Both the position numbers and the translations under genes were made by a program. This document shows, piece after piece, positions 24,120-36,390 of a DNA stretch of 64,000 nucleotides. The stretch comes from Acestrorhynchus altus (Eukaryota > Chordata > Actinopteri > Characiformes > Acestrorhynchidae), in assembly GCA_034509495.1 (NCBI GenBank), contig CM067506.1, forward strand, positions 15,260,528-15,324,527, read 5' to 3'. The notes below the pieces were generated by a model that was not told the DNA's origin, did not search any database, and was given only the letters and a program-made list of their open reading frames with translations. Position 1 is the stretch's first letter. Every line of letters begins with the position of its first letter.

Positions 24120-24260
24120 AAATTCACTCAGGAGAGACTATTAAGTCGTCAGGCTCTTGCTGACAGCCACCAAGCGATGTAGCAACACAGGCTAGTCAGC
24201 AGACAGTGGGGCATCGCTCGCAGACTGCTAATTTAACTTGTCTACAGGGGAGAATGAGCG
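24120..24260. promoter_or_regulatory. Candidate regulatory island
   Basis: GGCTCTTGCTGACAGCCACC, GCATCGCTCGCAGACTGC and TAATTTAACTTG lie between a GT and a GA microsatellite. Confidence 0.2.
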
Positions 24261-24283
24261 AGAGAGTGGAGGAAGGGAGGCAG

Positions 24284-24285
<2 letters not shown>

Positions 24286-24328
<43 letters not shown>
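24286..24328. repeat. (GA)n microsatellite
   Basis: Pure GA array. Confidence 0.95.
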
Positions 24329-24333
<5 letters not shown>

Positions 24334-24516
24334 AGAAATCAAACTTCGCATGTCACGGGCTGTCACACAGGTCTATGGAGCAACTAGGCAGAAGGTAGAC
24401 AAAAAAAGGCCAAGAGTACCAGTGGTCCAATTGTGGGTGTGTGGGTATGTCGGGAAAGGGGTCTCACTTGGACTACATTCTAATGTGGAAGCCTAACATT
24501 ACTGTGTGTGTGTATG

Positions 24517-24564
24517 TGTGTGCTTGCATGTGTGCTTGCATGTGTGCCTGCATGTGTGCCTGCG
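24517..24564. repeat. Four 12-bp tandem units
   Basis: TGTGTGCTTGCA twice, then TGTGTGCCTGCA and TGTGTGCCTGCG: a small minisatellite of four units. Confidence 0.9.
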
Positions 24565-24655
24565 TGGATGCATATGTGGATGTGATCTGCTGTCCATACC
24601 TGGCTTGTTTATATCAGGTGACAATGTCCACTACTCAATAGGACGAGGGTAAGAG

Positions 24656-24784
<129 letters not shown>

Positions 24785-24848
24785 CTTATCACTTCCAGAT
24801 AGAGCCCATGTGAAGGTGACCTAATCAGTGCTGCCATTAGGCACAAAA

Positions 24849-24868
24849 GTGTGTGTGTGTGTGTGTGT
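24849..24868. repeat. (GT)n microsatellite
   Basis: Short GT array. Confidence 0.9.
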
Positions 24869-25105
24869 GGCACTGATGAAGAAGAAAGACACAAAGCACT
24901 ATGCAGAGTGTTCATCTCTGATCAAGAGGAGAAAATCAAGCTTCACTCTTACTTTAAGTCTGAAAACATCAACAGGTGTTTCTGTCAATCGGTCCTTTCA
25001 ATCACATCCCCTCCTTGTTACTACGTCAATAGCTGTCATTTTGGTCAGGATTAGTAAAGCCTCACAATATAGCAGTATTTACCTTAAAAACCATAACTGT
25101 TTTGA

Positions 25106-25225
25106 CGTAAACATTTAACCCATCCACACAGTGTAACACACATACACACTAGGGGGCAGTGAGCACACATGCCCGGAGTGGTGGGCAACCCTAAAACCCT
25201 GGGGAATTAAGCACCTTGCTTCAGT
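25106..25225 (-). mobile_element. SINE family 1, 5'-truncated fragment
   Basis: Only the 3' half of the family (from the minus-strand view) is present, with CATTTAACCCATCCACAC and AGGGGGCAGTGAGCACAC. The promoter-bearing head is absent. Confidence 0.7.
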
Positions 25226-25359
25226 CCTGCCAGTTTAGGGAATCTTTATTCTGAAAGATTTTTATCTTAGATACTGACCAAAGCATACCAAGCACACTCC
25301 ACAAGACCTGTCAGATGTTTCAGAGATTCTCTGGCCTAGACATCAAGCACTCACGATTA

Positions 25360-25566
25360 GGTCCTTGTCAAAGTGGCTCACACTCTAACGCTTGCACATT
25401 TTCCTGCATCCTCCAACACTTGAGCTTCAATTACTTGCCTAAGTAATTGAACCTTGCCTACTTATATTCCACCCCTTAACAGACATTTGTAAACAGATAT
25501 GTTATAACCAGGAATGTTATTTACTTCACCTGTCAGTGGTTTTAATATTATAGCTGACCAGTGTAT
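25360..25566 (-). mobile_element. Tc1-like terminal relic
   Basis: CCTTGTCAAAGTGGCTCAC, GCTTGCACATTTTCCTGC and CCTGTCAGTGGTTTTAATAT, then ATAGCTGACCAGTGTATA, match the 5' coding edge and terminal repeat of the family at 14424, read in reverse. Confidence 0.55.
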
Positions 25567-26111
25567 ACTGTTCCATATGTGTGGGTGTGAGCACATACAC
25601 AGTAAGCTATGTGTGGGCCTTTCATTCCTACCTCCAACTCAAAGCCTTAAACATGTCCATTGCAAAAAGCCTTGACCACTACTTCATCATAGGTACATGC
25701 ACACGCACGCACACTTTTAACATACCATACTTGAACTCCCATCAACCCACAACGTGATCCTCACTGACTAAATTACATCGCCGAGTTTATAACCTTGAAT
25801 CAGACATGCTATCTCACGTTGAATTGGGACCATTTCAAAAGCATGGCTTTTGCCTTTTACGCCATATGCACCGTGCACTTTTCAAAGCAATGAGCATGAT
25901 CACTGTAACATGTCTGAAAGGCTGATATGATGGACACATAAGTTTGTGAGCTTTTTTTCCGTGTATACACATTCTACAGTGCTTTTCATGGTAATGCTTA
26001 ATACTCAAATGTCTGCACTTAAAATACTAAATTGATGTTTAGCCGAGGTCTGACATACAGAAGGTCCATTGAAATGTCTTGAATTAACTGGTGAATCCAT
26101 AACTTTACACA

Positions 26112-27052
26112 TACAGTGCATCTAGAAATTGTTCACGGTGCTTCACTTTTTGCTAATTTTATGTTACAGCCTTATTGCAAAATTCAGAACTCTACACACA
26201 ATACCCCACAATGACAAAGTGAGGAAAGTTCGATTATTATATTTATTATAGAAGTATAAATGTATTTAATTTATTATTGCAAATTATTACATACATTTTT
26301 TAATAAATTATTGCAAATTTAAAAAATATAACGTACGTAAGTATTCACAGCCTTTGCTCAATACTTTGTTGAAGCACCTTTGGCAGCAATTACAGCATTT
26401 TATCAATTTATCTATGCACATCGCTGCAGTCACATTTCCCTCGACCCTGACCTGTCTCCAAGTTCCTGCACCACAAAAACATTCTACCTTATCACTCAGT
26501 TTGGCTAGGATGGCCAGCTCCTGGTGGTTCCAAACTTTGTCCATTTATGGATGATGGAGACCACTGCTCATTGGGACCTTCAATGCAGCAGACTTCCCAA
26601 GACCTGTGTCTCAATACACGGTGCGTGTTGCGTGAAGATGTCTCGGAGATCTACAAACAATTCCATAGACTTGGTCTTTGTTTGTGCTCTGACATTGCAC
26701 TCTCTGCTATGGGACCTTAAGGTGTGTACCTTTCCAAATCATGCCCCATCAACTGAATTTACCACAGGAGTCCAATCTGCAAGAGAAACATCTGAAGGAT
26801 GATCTGTGGAAACAAGATGCACCTGAACTCAATTTTGAGTGTCATAGGAAATGACAGTGAATACTTATGTACATGTTATATTTGTGTGTTTTATTTTTAG
26901 TAAACTTGCAAAGGTTTCAAACAAACTTTTTTCACTTTGTAATCATGGGATATTATGTGTAGAATTTTTAGGGAAAAAATGAATTTAATCAATTTCGGAA
27001 TGAGGCTATAACATAAAATGTGCCAACATTGAAGTGCTTTGAATACTTTCAA
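26112..27052 (-). mobile_element. Decayed Tc1-like transposon with both terminal repeats
   Basis: The left end begins TACAGTGCATCTAGAAATTG and the right end carries GAAGTGCTTTGAATACTTTC. Between them, TATTCACAGCCTTTGCTCAA, ACCTTTGGCAGCAATTACAG, GATGATGGAGACCACTGC, TCATTGGGACCTTCAATGC and CAAATCATGCCCCATCAAC match, on the minus strand, the N-terminal half of a common fish Tc1 family. Most of the catalytic domain is deleted, so it is inactive. Confidence 0.7.
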
Positions 27053-28430
27053 AGAAATCTAACTGAAATTAGAACTGCTTAACAAATTATAAAGTGTCAA
27101 AACAAGTAAAAAGTCAAGGATGGATAGTAAAAAATAGTAGAAACTAAGATTAAAAATGAAGTAATATGTTAAGCTAATACACCAAGTGGAAGGACCATCG
27201 GTTATAAGACCTCGTGAACATAATGCTTGGCTCTAAAGGTGCAGAACAATGTAGACCAAAGGTAATCTGGCATCACACGAAATTGCACCACACACCACGA
27301 TACAACAAACTGTTGATCTTGGCACTGATCACAGTGCCTCCGCGAATGGATTGGTTGGCTTCCACCAAGACAACAGTGGGACATGTCACTGAAAATAACC
27401 TTCTGGCATTCTGAGTGTCTGGCACAACACCATTGCAGTCATGAATTGCAATCAATTTGTTCCTCCGGGGTACAACTATTTTTGTTCATATAAAATGTAA
27501 CAGAAAGAAAAAAGAATGAAAAATAGTAATAAAATAAAGAAACAATTAACAAATGTAATAAAATAAATATTAAAAGTAAAAAAAACATCCAAGACCATAA
27601 AATATTTTCAACTCAATATTGGATATTAAATACTAATTAACCTGAACTTACTCTGAAGTCTTAATTAATTCAGACTACACTGGTCAGGAAATGACCAATT
27701 GGCCAACCACTTTTCCTGCAATTGATCATGCACTACTAGATCGCCTGTGTGCAGAACCAGAGTGGCAAACAGCTTCTCAACTAAAATCCTGATAAAACAC
27801 TTGTAGTTCCATCAAGGTTCACACAGTACACACAGTAACTGTTGTTCTGACCTAGCAATGACAGAGATGTCATTCTCCCCATTACAAGACGGTGTACCAT
27901 CAAAGTGACACAGTTTGCCATACAGTTTCCCACAGGCCAGCTTTCCCATCTCCATGGCCTAGGAAGTTTTTCCGTAACATTAGGAAGTGGAAGATGTGGA
28001 TGTGATAAAAATAGACACAGAGGCATGTGAAAAGGATGAAAACGGAGGGTTCTGGGGACGAGAAGGTGAGGAGATTGGTTTGGTCATGCAAGATTGGACT
28101 TCTGTGGTCTGCAAACCCATCTGTAGAGTTACACTTCCCATATTCAAGCCCAGAACACATAAAAGCATGGCACCTCTGTAGGAATTCAACCAAGATCAGG
28201 AGCAGGCGATGCTTGACTGCCGAGTGCAATGCAATCCGTCTCATGCACAATGAGTGTGCATGAATGTAAGTGCATGTGAAGGACTGCGAGGGGTACGTAA
28301 AAGTGAAATATAGACATATGAGTGACAGTATCACCCCTTAATAACTCCAATGAGCTTTAGTGCAAATTAATACTGGTGAAGGTGAATAAGGAGTAGTAAT
28401 GCGGGCCTAAGTGCTCACTCTCCAGCCCTC
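27053..28430. other. No gene seen
   Basis: AT-rich to 27660, then mixed. The 144-codon minus-strand ORF (27900-28334) overlaps plus-strand ORFs and has no domain. Confidence 0.5.
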
Positions 28431-28619
28431 TATTTGTGCATGTGTCTACGAGTGAGGGATAGGATCTATATGATTGCAGGACTGCATGTTGTTGTAAATG
28501 CAGCGGGAGAAAATGAGGGCTTTTGTGTTAGTGAGAGTGAATGTGTGCGTGCGTGTGTGTGTGTGTGTGTGTCGAGGAGGTGTGAGCCGACCACCCCAGG
28601 GTCAACAGGCAGGCAGCCA

Positions 28620-29060
28620 ATAATTTACCCACCGACAGCAAATTTCATCTGTCTACCGCCTCCATCCACTGATTATGCCATCAATACTGTGCGGATGAGA
28701 GGAGCTGACAATTGACCAGGCCTGGATCAATGCTGGCTAATAAGCATTTTGTGGAGGAGCGAGAGAGAGTGTGAGTGAGAGGGAGAGACAGAAAGCGAGA
28801 GCGTGAGTCAACCAGAGACAAGTTTGATCCAATTCCGCTGTTTGGCGTCTGGTGGTGTAAGTGCGATGATTGGGGCTGTTATTGCTGGTTTAATGTTGGG
28901 CAATCAAGCTATAGTGGTCTAGATATCAACAAACATCAACAAATTGTCCCCTTTCTTCTGATACCCTCTTCTCTGACTCCGCCTGCCCTCCCAGGAACAA
29001 TGCCCAAACAATTGAGCCAGGAGCTGTGTTTTCACAACCCGAGGAGGGAGAATTGATAGC
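28620..29060. promoter_or_regulatory. Candidate regulatory island
   Basis: CCACTGATTATGCCATCAAT, GACAATTGACCAGGCCTGG, GCTGGCTAATAAGCATTTTG and GAACAATGCCCAAACAATTG (two SOX-like ACAAT words). Complex sequence apart from a GA-rich part around 28770-28800. Confidence 0.27.
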
Positions 29061-29159
29061 TACGGACGAGTAGAAAAAGCCTTTTTTGTTTAGCACCGTC
29101 TTTTTTTTCCCCTGTGTTGTTTGCGTGAAGATGTTTTCCCTCTTTTTTTTTTCTCTCCT

Positions 29160-29420
29160 CCCCATGGTTCCCGCTGGAGGAACTTGGCGGTCCGGCTCGT
29201 GAGATAATAACACAGCCAGGTGTCGGTGGAATTGTGTGATTTGACTTTGCGTAAATCACTGTGGGTTTTTTTTTTCTGTGCTGGTGTCATTTTCTTTTGC
29301 TCAAATTACCTTTTCCGTTGCCCCGTGGATCACACAATTGGAGGTGCTCTATGGATACTGATTGAGGCCTTTTCTTGGCGTCGGCAGACTGGCATATACT
29401 GTATCCACCACTGTTAAAGA
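29160..29420. promoter_or_regulatory. Candidate regulatory island
   Basis: GAGATAATAACACAGCCAGG, TGATTTGACTTTGCGTAAAT and GGATCACACAATTGGAGG; no repeat match seen. Confidence 0.25.
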
Positions 29421-29619
29421 CGGCACTTTTATTGCAGGCAATTATACCTTAGGTATAGGGAAGGCTGTGAACAGGAAGAGAGTATTGACAGACAGGTGAG
29501 TGAAGAGAAAGGTAGAATGATCTGGACTTGGGCTTTTGAGAGATAAATGGGTACGAGTGTGAAGAAGAAGCCACAGCATGCATGCTAGTAGAGAGCTGGA
29601 GGAATCTGTGGGACAGAGA

Positions 29620-29890
29620 AATGCACTGCAGTGGCATTGACATGGTGGTGGTGTGTTACTGTGTGTTGCACTAGTGCAAGTGGATTGGACACAGCAGTGC
29701 TGCTGGAGTGTTTAAGCCGCTCCATCTAACTGCTGGACTGACACTAGTCAGACAGCATTATCCAACCAACAGTGTCCTGTGGGCAGCATCATGTGACCAC
29801 TTATGAGGGACTGAAGAAGGACTATTACCAACAACAACGGTGCAGCAACAGATGAGCTTCTGTCCCTGACTTTACATCTACATGGTGTAA
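29620..29890 (+). mobile_element. Foldback MITE, partial copy 3
   Basis: CACTGCAGTGGCATTGACAT, TTGGACACAGCAGTGCTGC and AGCAACAGATGAGCTTCTG give the left arm and centre of the family. The right arm is lost. Confidence 0.6.
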
Positions 29891-30009
29891 AGTGGGTGAA
29901 AATAGAGCACGCACCATCTAAAAAGTTTCAGACATGGTGTGAAAGACCCCATAAATGACGTTTACAGCCGAAAAAATTGTGCTCTCTGTGAAAGGGCCTT
30001 AAATTTGCA

Positions 30010-30330
30010 TAAACCTCAAACTCCACACAATGGACGCGAATGGCATGCTTACCTTTCAACTTTCCCAGAGTTTGCGTGCATGCAGATGATCTAATTCAGG
30101 GTGGACAGGGCTTTCTGGGGCCTTGTCCACCAGTCTCCAGCAGCGGACCCATGGTCCTGCCTGCTAAAAGGTCCATGCCAAACCTGTTGGACATTCCTCT
30201 GCTCACTTAAAGCCTCCGCTCTCATTTACATTTTTATAGGCCCTCGGCGGGAAGAGAGACACGACATTTCCAATTATCAACCTCGCTGCATAGTGACAAC
30301 ATCCCCACTGCTGTCCCCATCTCCTCCTCC
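30010..30330. promoter_or_regulatory. Candidate regulatory island
   Basis: GCATGCAGATGATCTAATTC, CATTTACATTTTTATAGGCC and CCAATTATCAACCTCGCTGC in complex DNA. Confidence 0.25.
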
Positions 30331-30654
30331 CTTCCTCAGCTGAACATCATCCAGCCCTCACTGTCACGATCAGAGACCACAAGGCTCCAGAATGCTTAAT
30401 GGTACCATGCTAAAGAGGTACGAGTGGAGGTCACAGAGAACACTGAATTCTAAAAAGAATGTGCTGCGGCCCCACGCAGAGAGACCGCACACAAGTGGTA
30501 ATGGACCAAAAAAAAAAAAAAACCCAACACTAATTCCTCTGGAGGCAGTTCCGGCCAACCTCTCCACAGTCTATCGGCGAATTAATCTAGCAGTAAAGCG
30601 GGTAACTTCATCTATGAACATAGATTTCATAGATGACAAGATATCCACATGACA

Positions 30655-30860
30655 AGATAAATCTAGGATGTCGAAGCCCAGACGAGATTAAAAGACCACG
30701 TACTGGAGCACATTAGCGTCGAGAGCCATCATGCCTCTGCATATTAAATTCATTCATTATGTGCCGGGGACCATCTGGTCTTGGAAGGATCTCTCCGGAA
30801 AGATCCTTACTTATGAAAATGAAAATACAGGCTTCTCAAAGCTGGACTGACATGATGAGG
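30655..30860. promoter_or_regulatory. Candidate regulatory island
   Basis: GCATATTAAATTCATTCATT, GTGCCGGGGACCATCTGG and GGATCTCTCCGGAAAGATCC (a near-palindrome). Confidence 0.25.
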
Positions 30861-31129
30861 GCTGTTAGCTTTTTGTTATATGAGGTATCTCAATAGTAAG
30901 CCCCCTTTAGCATGGCTAAAGGAAAGGCAATCAGATAATCTATGGATATGGAACCCATTCATCATCGTTTACAGAATCAGAGTGTCATTACTTTTATTAC
31001 ATATAGTCTGGGTGGGGAGCGGTGAAGGCCATGTAAAGAGCAGCACAGAATCCAGCCACTGGCTCCTCAATATTGCAACAAAGAACCTCCTCACTGTGAA
31101 GACTTTGACTAAAGGGTAAACAGATATGG

Positions 31130-31385
31130 AACGTGTCCTCAGCCAGCAGTTGTCCGGGCCCAAAATGAAGCTTTTTGCTGTTTTCCACAAACATGGGTCA
31201 GTGCATGTCTTCCCAGGCGTGCCGTGCCATCAAACTCTATGCAAGCCACTACTGCAATGGCTGTGACTGACAGCTGATTGCTCGTCTCCAGGACAGCAGG
31301 GATGGATACACACTGATGCATTTCATTACGCGCAATTCGGTTATCGCCGAAAGTAATTTATCTAACATCCGCCGTGCAATCCTTC
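31130..31385. promoter_or_regulatory. Candidate regulatory island
   Basis: GGCTGTGACTGACAGCTGAT, CATTTCATTACGCGCAATTC and AGTAATTTATCTAACATCCG; complex, non-repetitive. Confidence 0.25.
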
Positions 31386-31424
31386 AGTCTGTCAGGAAGA
31401 CCTGATGTGGCAGGAGGAAAGAGA

Positions 31425-31623
31425 GGGAGTGAGAGAGAGAGAGAGGGAGAGAAAGAGAAAGAGAGGGAGAGAGACAGAACTGCTGACATTTTTGTAAGGC
31501 ATCCTCCCCCTGAATAAGAAAAGAAACTGATTATACACTATTATATCTGTGGGGAACACAACCTCTTGGCCTAATCTGGCCAGCAATTGAGTCTGTGCAA
31601 ACAGAGCAGAGTGAACCCATGCA

Positions 31624-31660
<37 letters not shown>

Positions 31661-31695
31661 CCACTAAAATGTAAAAAAAAAAAAAAAAAAAAAAA
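31425..31695. repeat. GA-rich tracts and poly(A)
   Basis: GAGAGA at 31434-31475 and 31627-31658, with an A run at about 31672-31695. The 122-codon minus-strand ORF over it is not a gene. Confidence 0.85.
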
Positions 31696-32109
31696 GAGAC
31701 ATGCTGCCAGAAATGGGTGGACAAGACAGCAGAAGCATTGATGAACATTATCACAGACAAAATGTGTTTATGATGTCATATTTCTTTCAAAACTGTAAAC
31801 AATACAATAATTCAATGTTTGTGGAAATACCTCCAATTAATGTGTTGTCACTGTCATGCAAAACCCTCTCAGAAATGTGTCACCTACTTTGGAGATGGAA
31901 ACTTACTTTTAATGGACGTCAATATAAAAAGATTCTGTCCCAGGACCTTTTGGAGCATTTCTATTGGTTCATGTATCATAAAATTTTATATAGAACAACT
32001 GCCAGTCACATCAAATCAGAAAGCTAAAAAGGTTTTCACATGACATCCACAACACACACCAATAACAGTATGAACACCTCCAGTTGTTCAGTTCCAGTGA
32101 GCATACAGG

Positions 32110-32793
32110 AGAAGTTTGTAATTGTATAAGTACAGACTGTGGTCCCTCTTTTCTGCCTGTTCTTCAATGGTCAGGATAGAGCAGGACCACCACAGAGCAG
32201 GTATTATATGAGTCGCGGGTCATTCCCAGCACCACAGGGACACTGATGTGCGTGTGTTAGTGTGTGTTGTGCTTGTAAAAGACAATGGCAAAGACACAGC
32301 GGTGCTACTGGAGTGTTTAAATCCCTCAGTCTCACTTTGAGAACAGAAACATCCAGCCAACAGCATCCTGTGGACAGTATACTGTGACCACTGGCGAAGG
32401 ACCAGAGGATGACCGACACTAACTGTGTAGCAACAGATGAGCTTCTGCCTCTGACTTTACATCTACAAGATGGAGCAATGTGAAGTAGAGTGGGCAGTGA
32501 GAGGTCACGGTGTTTAAACACTCCAGCAGCACTGATGTGTCTGATCCACTCATACCAGCACAACACACACTGTAGTGCAGAGAAGGTCCACCCCATAACA
32601 CCTGCTCTGTGGTGGTCTTGTGGGGTCCTGACCATTGAAGAACATGAAGAACAAAGTATACCGAAAAACAAATGGAAATGATGTTTACAGAACTTTGTAT
32701 TTCTGTAATTATAGAAATACAAATGTGGAGCTAATTCAATGGACAGTGTATAGAACCAAGAAGATGTACATAATGTTATGGCTAATTGCTGTA
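32110..32793 (+). mobile_element. Foldback MITE, nearly complete copy 4
   Basis: A long inverted repeat: the arm at 32161-32207 (TCTTCAATGGTCAGGATAG...) pairs with 32598-32643 (...GGTCCTGACCATTGAAGAAC). The inner arms around 32300 (GTGTTTAAAT) and 32515 (GTTTAAACACTCC) also pair. The right end reads ATAATGTTATGGCTAATTGC. The 201-codon minus-strand ORF here is a by-product. Confidence 0.7.
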
Positions 32794-32872
32794 CTGAATA
32801 TTTGGACACATCCTCATTCTTTTTTTTTCTGAAATTAAAGATATTTAATAGTTTATACTGCTTTTGTTAACA

Positions 32873-33020
32873 ACCTCTCCTGTCTAGAGAAGACTTTCAA
32901 CTAGAGTTTGGAATATTGCTGTGAGAATTTGATTGTATTCAACAACAAGGCCATAAGTGAGGTCAGGGTGTTTGACCTCCTAAACACCTCACCTAATTCC
33001 CAACTCCCCAAATCATGAGA
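32873..33020 (+). mobile_element. Fragment of the 430-bp MITE
   Basis: TAGAGTTTGGAATATTGCTG, GATTGTATTCAACAACAAGG and GTGAGGTCAGGGTGTTTGAC match the plus-orientation consensus of this family. Confidence 0.5.
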
Positions 33021-33595
33021 GCTGGGATGGGATGGACCATGGGATGAAGCACCATCATGGGATGAAGAACAAAATTCCCCAGCTCTCCATTTTGGAAAAG
33101 CATGTCCAGTGTTTATTGGTTGGTTGTTTTTTTGTTTGTTTTTTCTTTGGCAGTGTAGCATATTTATGCCCAAAGTTCCTGACAATGCAGCTCAATTCCG
33201 CCATGTTTTTTCTTCCCAAAGAGATGGGGGTGGAGTAATGTGGCACTGAGGAGTGTTTAATAAATTGATTGACAGGAGATTCGTGTAAACAGAGACAAGC
33301 CTCCATCTTTCAAGCAGGTTTTCTCAGACACCTAATAGAGCTAATACACACGTGCTGTTGCCACTGCTAATAAGTAATTATTGTTATAATTAGAATTATC
33401 ATACTTAATGAGAAATTAATTTGATGAATGTGTTTTTACCAAGATGTATTTTTAACAAATACAAAAGGTATTAAGACCACGCAACCTGCATGGACTTCAT
33501 TACCAATACTGGCTTGCATCCAACTTAAATTTCCACTGCCATTATTCATTCATACCTGTATCACAACTACTGCAAGCAAAATTACCCCCCCCCCT

Positions 33596-33868
33596 CTATT
33601 TATGTATTTCATTTCTTTTCTATTTTTCTATGGCCATGTATTGTGCCTTTGTTTATGGTCTCCGGTGTCAACCAGAGGAGAATGGGTTCCTCTCTTGAGC
33701 CTTGGTTCCTCTCAAGGTTTCTTCCTCCTAGCCTGAGGGAGTTTTTCCTTGCTACTGTTTTTGCCCACTGGCTGCTCATTTGAGGCTTGGACCCGGATTT
33801 CTGTAAAGCCGCTTTGTGACAACTCCTTGTTGTAAAAAGCGCTATACAAATAAACTTTGATTGATATT
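33596..33868 (+). mobile_element. LINE/SINE 3'-end repeat
   Basis: Contains TCAACCAGAGGAGAATGGG, CTCTCAAGGTTTCTTCCTCC, GGGAGTTTTTCCTTGCTAC and GCTTTGTGACAACTCC, then AAAAAGCGCTATACAAATAA and a TTGATTGAT end. This is the familiar 3' end of a fish LINE-related repeat; the clade (L2/CR1-like) is a guess. Confidence 0.6.
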
Positions 33869-34760
33869 AATGATGTCACATTTCAAATCCACTTTCAAAT
33901 CTGCAAACAATACAAAAGTTGAATGTTTCTGGCAATACCGTTTATTAACAAAGGAGAAATAAAATCTATGAAGGCACCTTTACCAAGATGTTTTTAACTA
34001 AACCATGATATTGGACAAATATGCCAGGTTATGTAGCTGGTTTCGTCAAAATTATTGTGACGTGTGATGAGTGAGGTTGGCTGTTTGTCTCATCATGCCA
34101 GACAAAACAGAGTGCTGACGACATCCACCATATGCTCAGAAAAGCACAGTGGGTATCATCTACATTTATACAGATTACTGGTCTACTGGTCAACAGAGAG
34201 AGAAAGATCGCTTTAGACTACTAACACTTCACTCTTAATGAACGAGACAGTCTAAGAGAGACACAAAGAGAACACAAACAAAACAAGCAAATGCAAATGT
34301 GTACACCAGCTACACACACTGACAGTTTTAGATTGCAGAAGGCCACGCCAATACTGTCAGACATTCAAAACACACTGATTGGACAGAAGCAAATGCATAT
34401 ATTCACAAAAGTATCAATTTTCTCAGTTGGCTGTGAAAGGTTTTCTACACACACAGACACACATCCTTGATACTATGCTGGGTCACACGAGCAGAGAGAC
34501 ACACACACCTGAAAGATATAGATCCTGTCATTCTGTCCTCCCCCTGCCCCTCTCACAGGGAATTACTCACCCAGTGCGGAATATTAAAAACAAACAAACA
34601 GAGCGAATTCGCTTCCTCCTGGAATTATAGCTCAGCTGATTACATCTGACCTCTCACCCTCCTGTCACACGCCAATCAGAAGACTCCACCCCTCACCCTC
34701 CCTAGCAAATGTTTGTTTTAATACAATGACAGGATGTGGGGTTATATACATATACACACA
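33869..34760. other. No gene seen
   Basis: Mixed DNA without recognisable coding or repeat structure beyond short CA runs. Confidence 0.5.
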
Positions 34761-34762
34761 TA

Positions 34763-34763
<1 letters not shown>

Positions 34764-34828
<65 letters not shown>

Positions 34829-34840
34829 TATACACACACA
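34764..34840. repeat. (TA)n with CA flank
   Basis: TA repeats to about 34820 followed by CACACA-type sequence. Confidence 0.95.
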
Positions 34841-34859
34841 CTACACACATTCATATATT

Positions 34860-35230
34860 CAAGGACACCATTGGATGTACAAATGTTTGTGAACACCCCT
34901 TTTAATAAATAAATAAGTTGCAGTCATTGCTGACACACGTGCACACACACACTCGCACACATGTGCACACACGCACACAGCCAACAGAAGAGGACTCTCT
35001 GAATCTGAAAAACAAACCTGATCAGCCTAGGTTATGGTGCTCCATTCAGTATGTTTGGGATGAACTGGAGTTGGGGATGAGGTGGGGTGGTCATCATTCA
35101 ACATCCTGTCCTCACTAATGCTCTTGTCACTGATTGCAATCAAATCCTCACATCAATGCTCCAGTAGTGACAATTACTCCAAGAAAAGCAGTATAAACTC
35201 TTTTAAGTAGATTTCAGAAGAATCAATATA
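34860..35230 (-). mobile_element. Fragment of the 430-bp MITE
   Basis: ACAAATGTTTGTGAACACCC at one end; TTTGGGATGAACTGGAG, AATCAAATCCTCACATCAAT and AAGAAAAGCAGTATAAACTC at the other. The middle holds CA-rich sequence. Confidence 0.5.
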
Positions 35231-35379
35231 TGAGCAGGTCTTCGTACATCTATCATTATAGTGTTTTTTTTTACAAAAAAATATTAAATTCAGCAAAAAA
35301 CAGTTATTGTGCAATTAAACATGCAAAATTGAGATAATGTGTACTTCTATGTGAATGTTTAGGCCCTCACTGTCATTAA

Positions 35380-35560
35380 CACTAAGAAAGGGCTGGGCAA
35401 TATAGACAAAAAATCATACACCAATATATTTTTGCTGAATGGAAATATATCTGATAAACAATATGATATATGATGTGAAAATACAATATGAAAACACCCC
35501 CATGAAATCCTTCTTTTGTCTTATTTAAATATATCAAAATTTAATCTTCATTTCTTCTTT
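35380..35560. repeat. AT-rich MITE-like segment
   Basis: Starts AAGGGCTGGGCAATATAGAC and continues with ATATATTTTTGCTGAATGG, recalling a common fish MITE end (GGGCTGGGCGATAT). A related end, ATGATATATTACCCAGCCCT, is at 18656-18676. Confidence 0.4.
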
Positions 35561-35789
35561 ATACACGCTAAGTGTCATGCTGCCTCCACAGTGTGTATAT
35601 TTTAGAGTGTGAATGAGGGTAGAACCATTAGAGAAGGATCTGAGAGCAGGGCGCAGAAAAAAGAGTGAAACAGAACATTAAATTTCTATATAAATGAGAC
35701 TCTGTTTATATTCTAATATGGATATAAATAGCAATTTATCACCCAGCAACTCCTAACAGAGTGGACAATTATTCAAAAGTAGCAGATCA

Positions 35790-36390
35790 GGGGATCTGAA
35801 AGACCAAGAAAACACTGAGGGATTTGCTCATATGCTGGTAAGACAAGCAAATCAGAACTTCTACAGGATTGGCAAAAATGGAGGAAAAACAAAATTCCTA
35901 GGCCACAATCATCAAAGGTATATTTTGATTTTCATTTCGTGAAAAGAACACACTGTTAATAATGGGTTGTGCTAATCCCTAATGCTTTAGGGTTGTGTTG
36001 TTGCCCGTAAAACTGGCATCACTGCCCAAGTGAAGCAAAGTATGGATTTCAGAAATTACCAGCAAATTCTGAATGCAAGCATCAAATCATTCATTAAAAA
36101 GATGACAATAGGATAGCAAGACTTCTTCAACAGTATAATGAATCTAAAGATGCCTTTAAAGTCAGAATTCCCTATCAAGTTCAAGTTATGCACACTGCTT
36201 TTGGAATGATGAGGTCCTCTGACCTAATCAAAGAAAATTTGTGAATTGACCTTGATCAAGATGACTTAAGAATAACTCAGGACCAGAGACATTCTGTAAA
36301 GAAAAGTGATCTGAAACACTGCTACTTAGAGCTTTTGCAAGCTGTGATTTTTGTCAGAGGGGGTGCTATACACAATGATGATTTTATATT
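35790..36390 (+). pseudogene. Tc1-like transposase relic
   Basis: GAAAGACCAAGAAAACACTG and GCTGGTAAGACAAGCAAATC at the start, TAGGGTTGTGTTGTTGCC and AAATTACCAGCAAATTCTG in the middle, and TTTTGCAAGCTGTGATTT at the end follow the order of a Tc1-like transposase gene on the plus strand, with large deletions and stops. Confidence 0.55.

Noticed and set aside
24517..24564. CRISPR-like repeat array
   Set aside because: Four adjacent 12-bp units with no spacers, in a eukaryotic repeat context.
27900..28334. 144-codon minus-strand ORF
   Set aside because: No domain, overlapping ORFs on the other strand, no splice or promoter support.
32204..32809. 201-codon minus-strand ORF
   Set aside because: Lies wholly inside a foldback MITE and reads an arm and its complement; no known domain.
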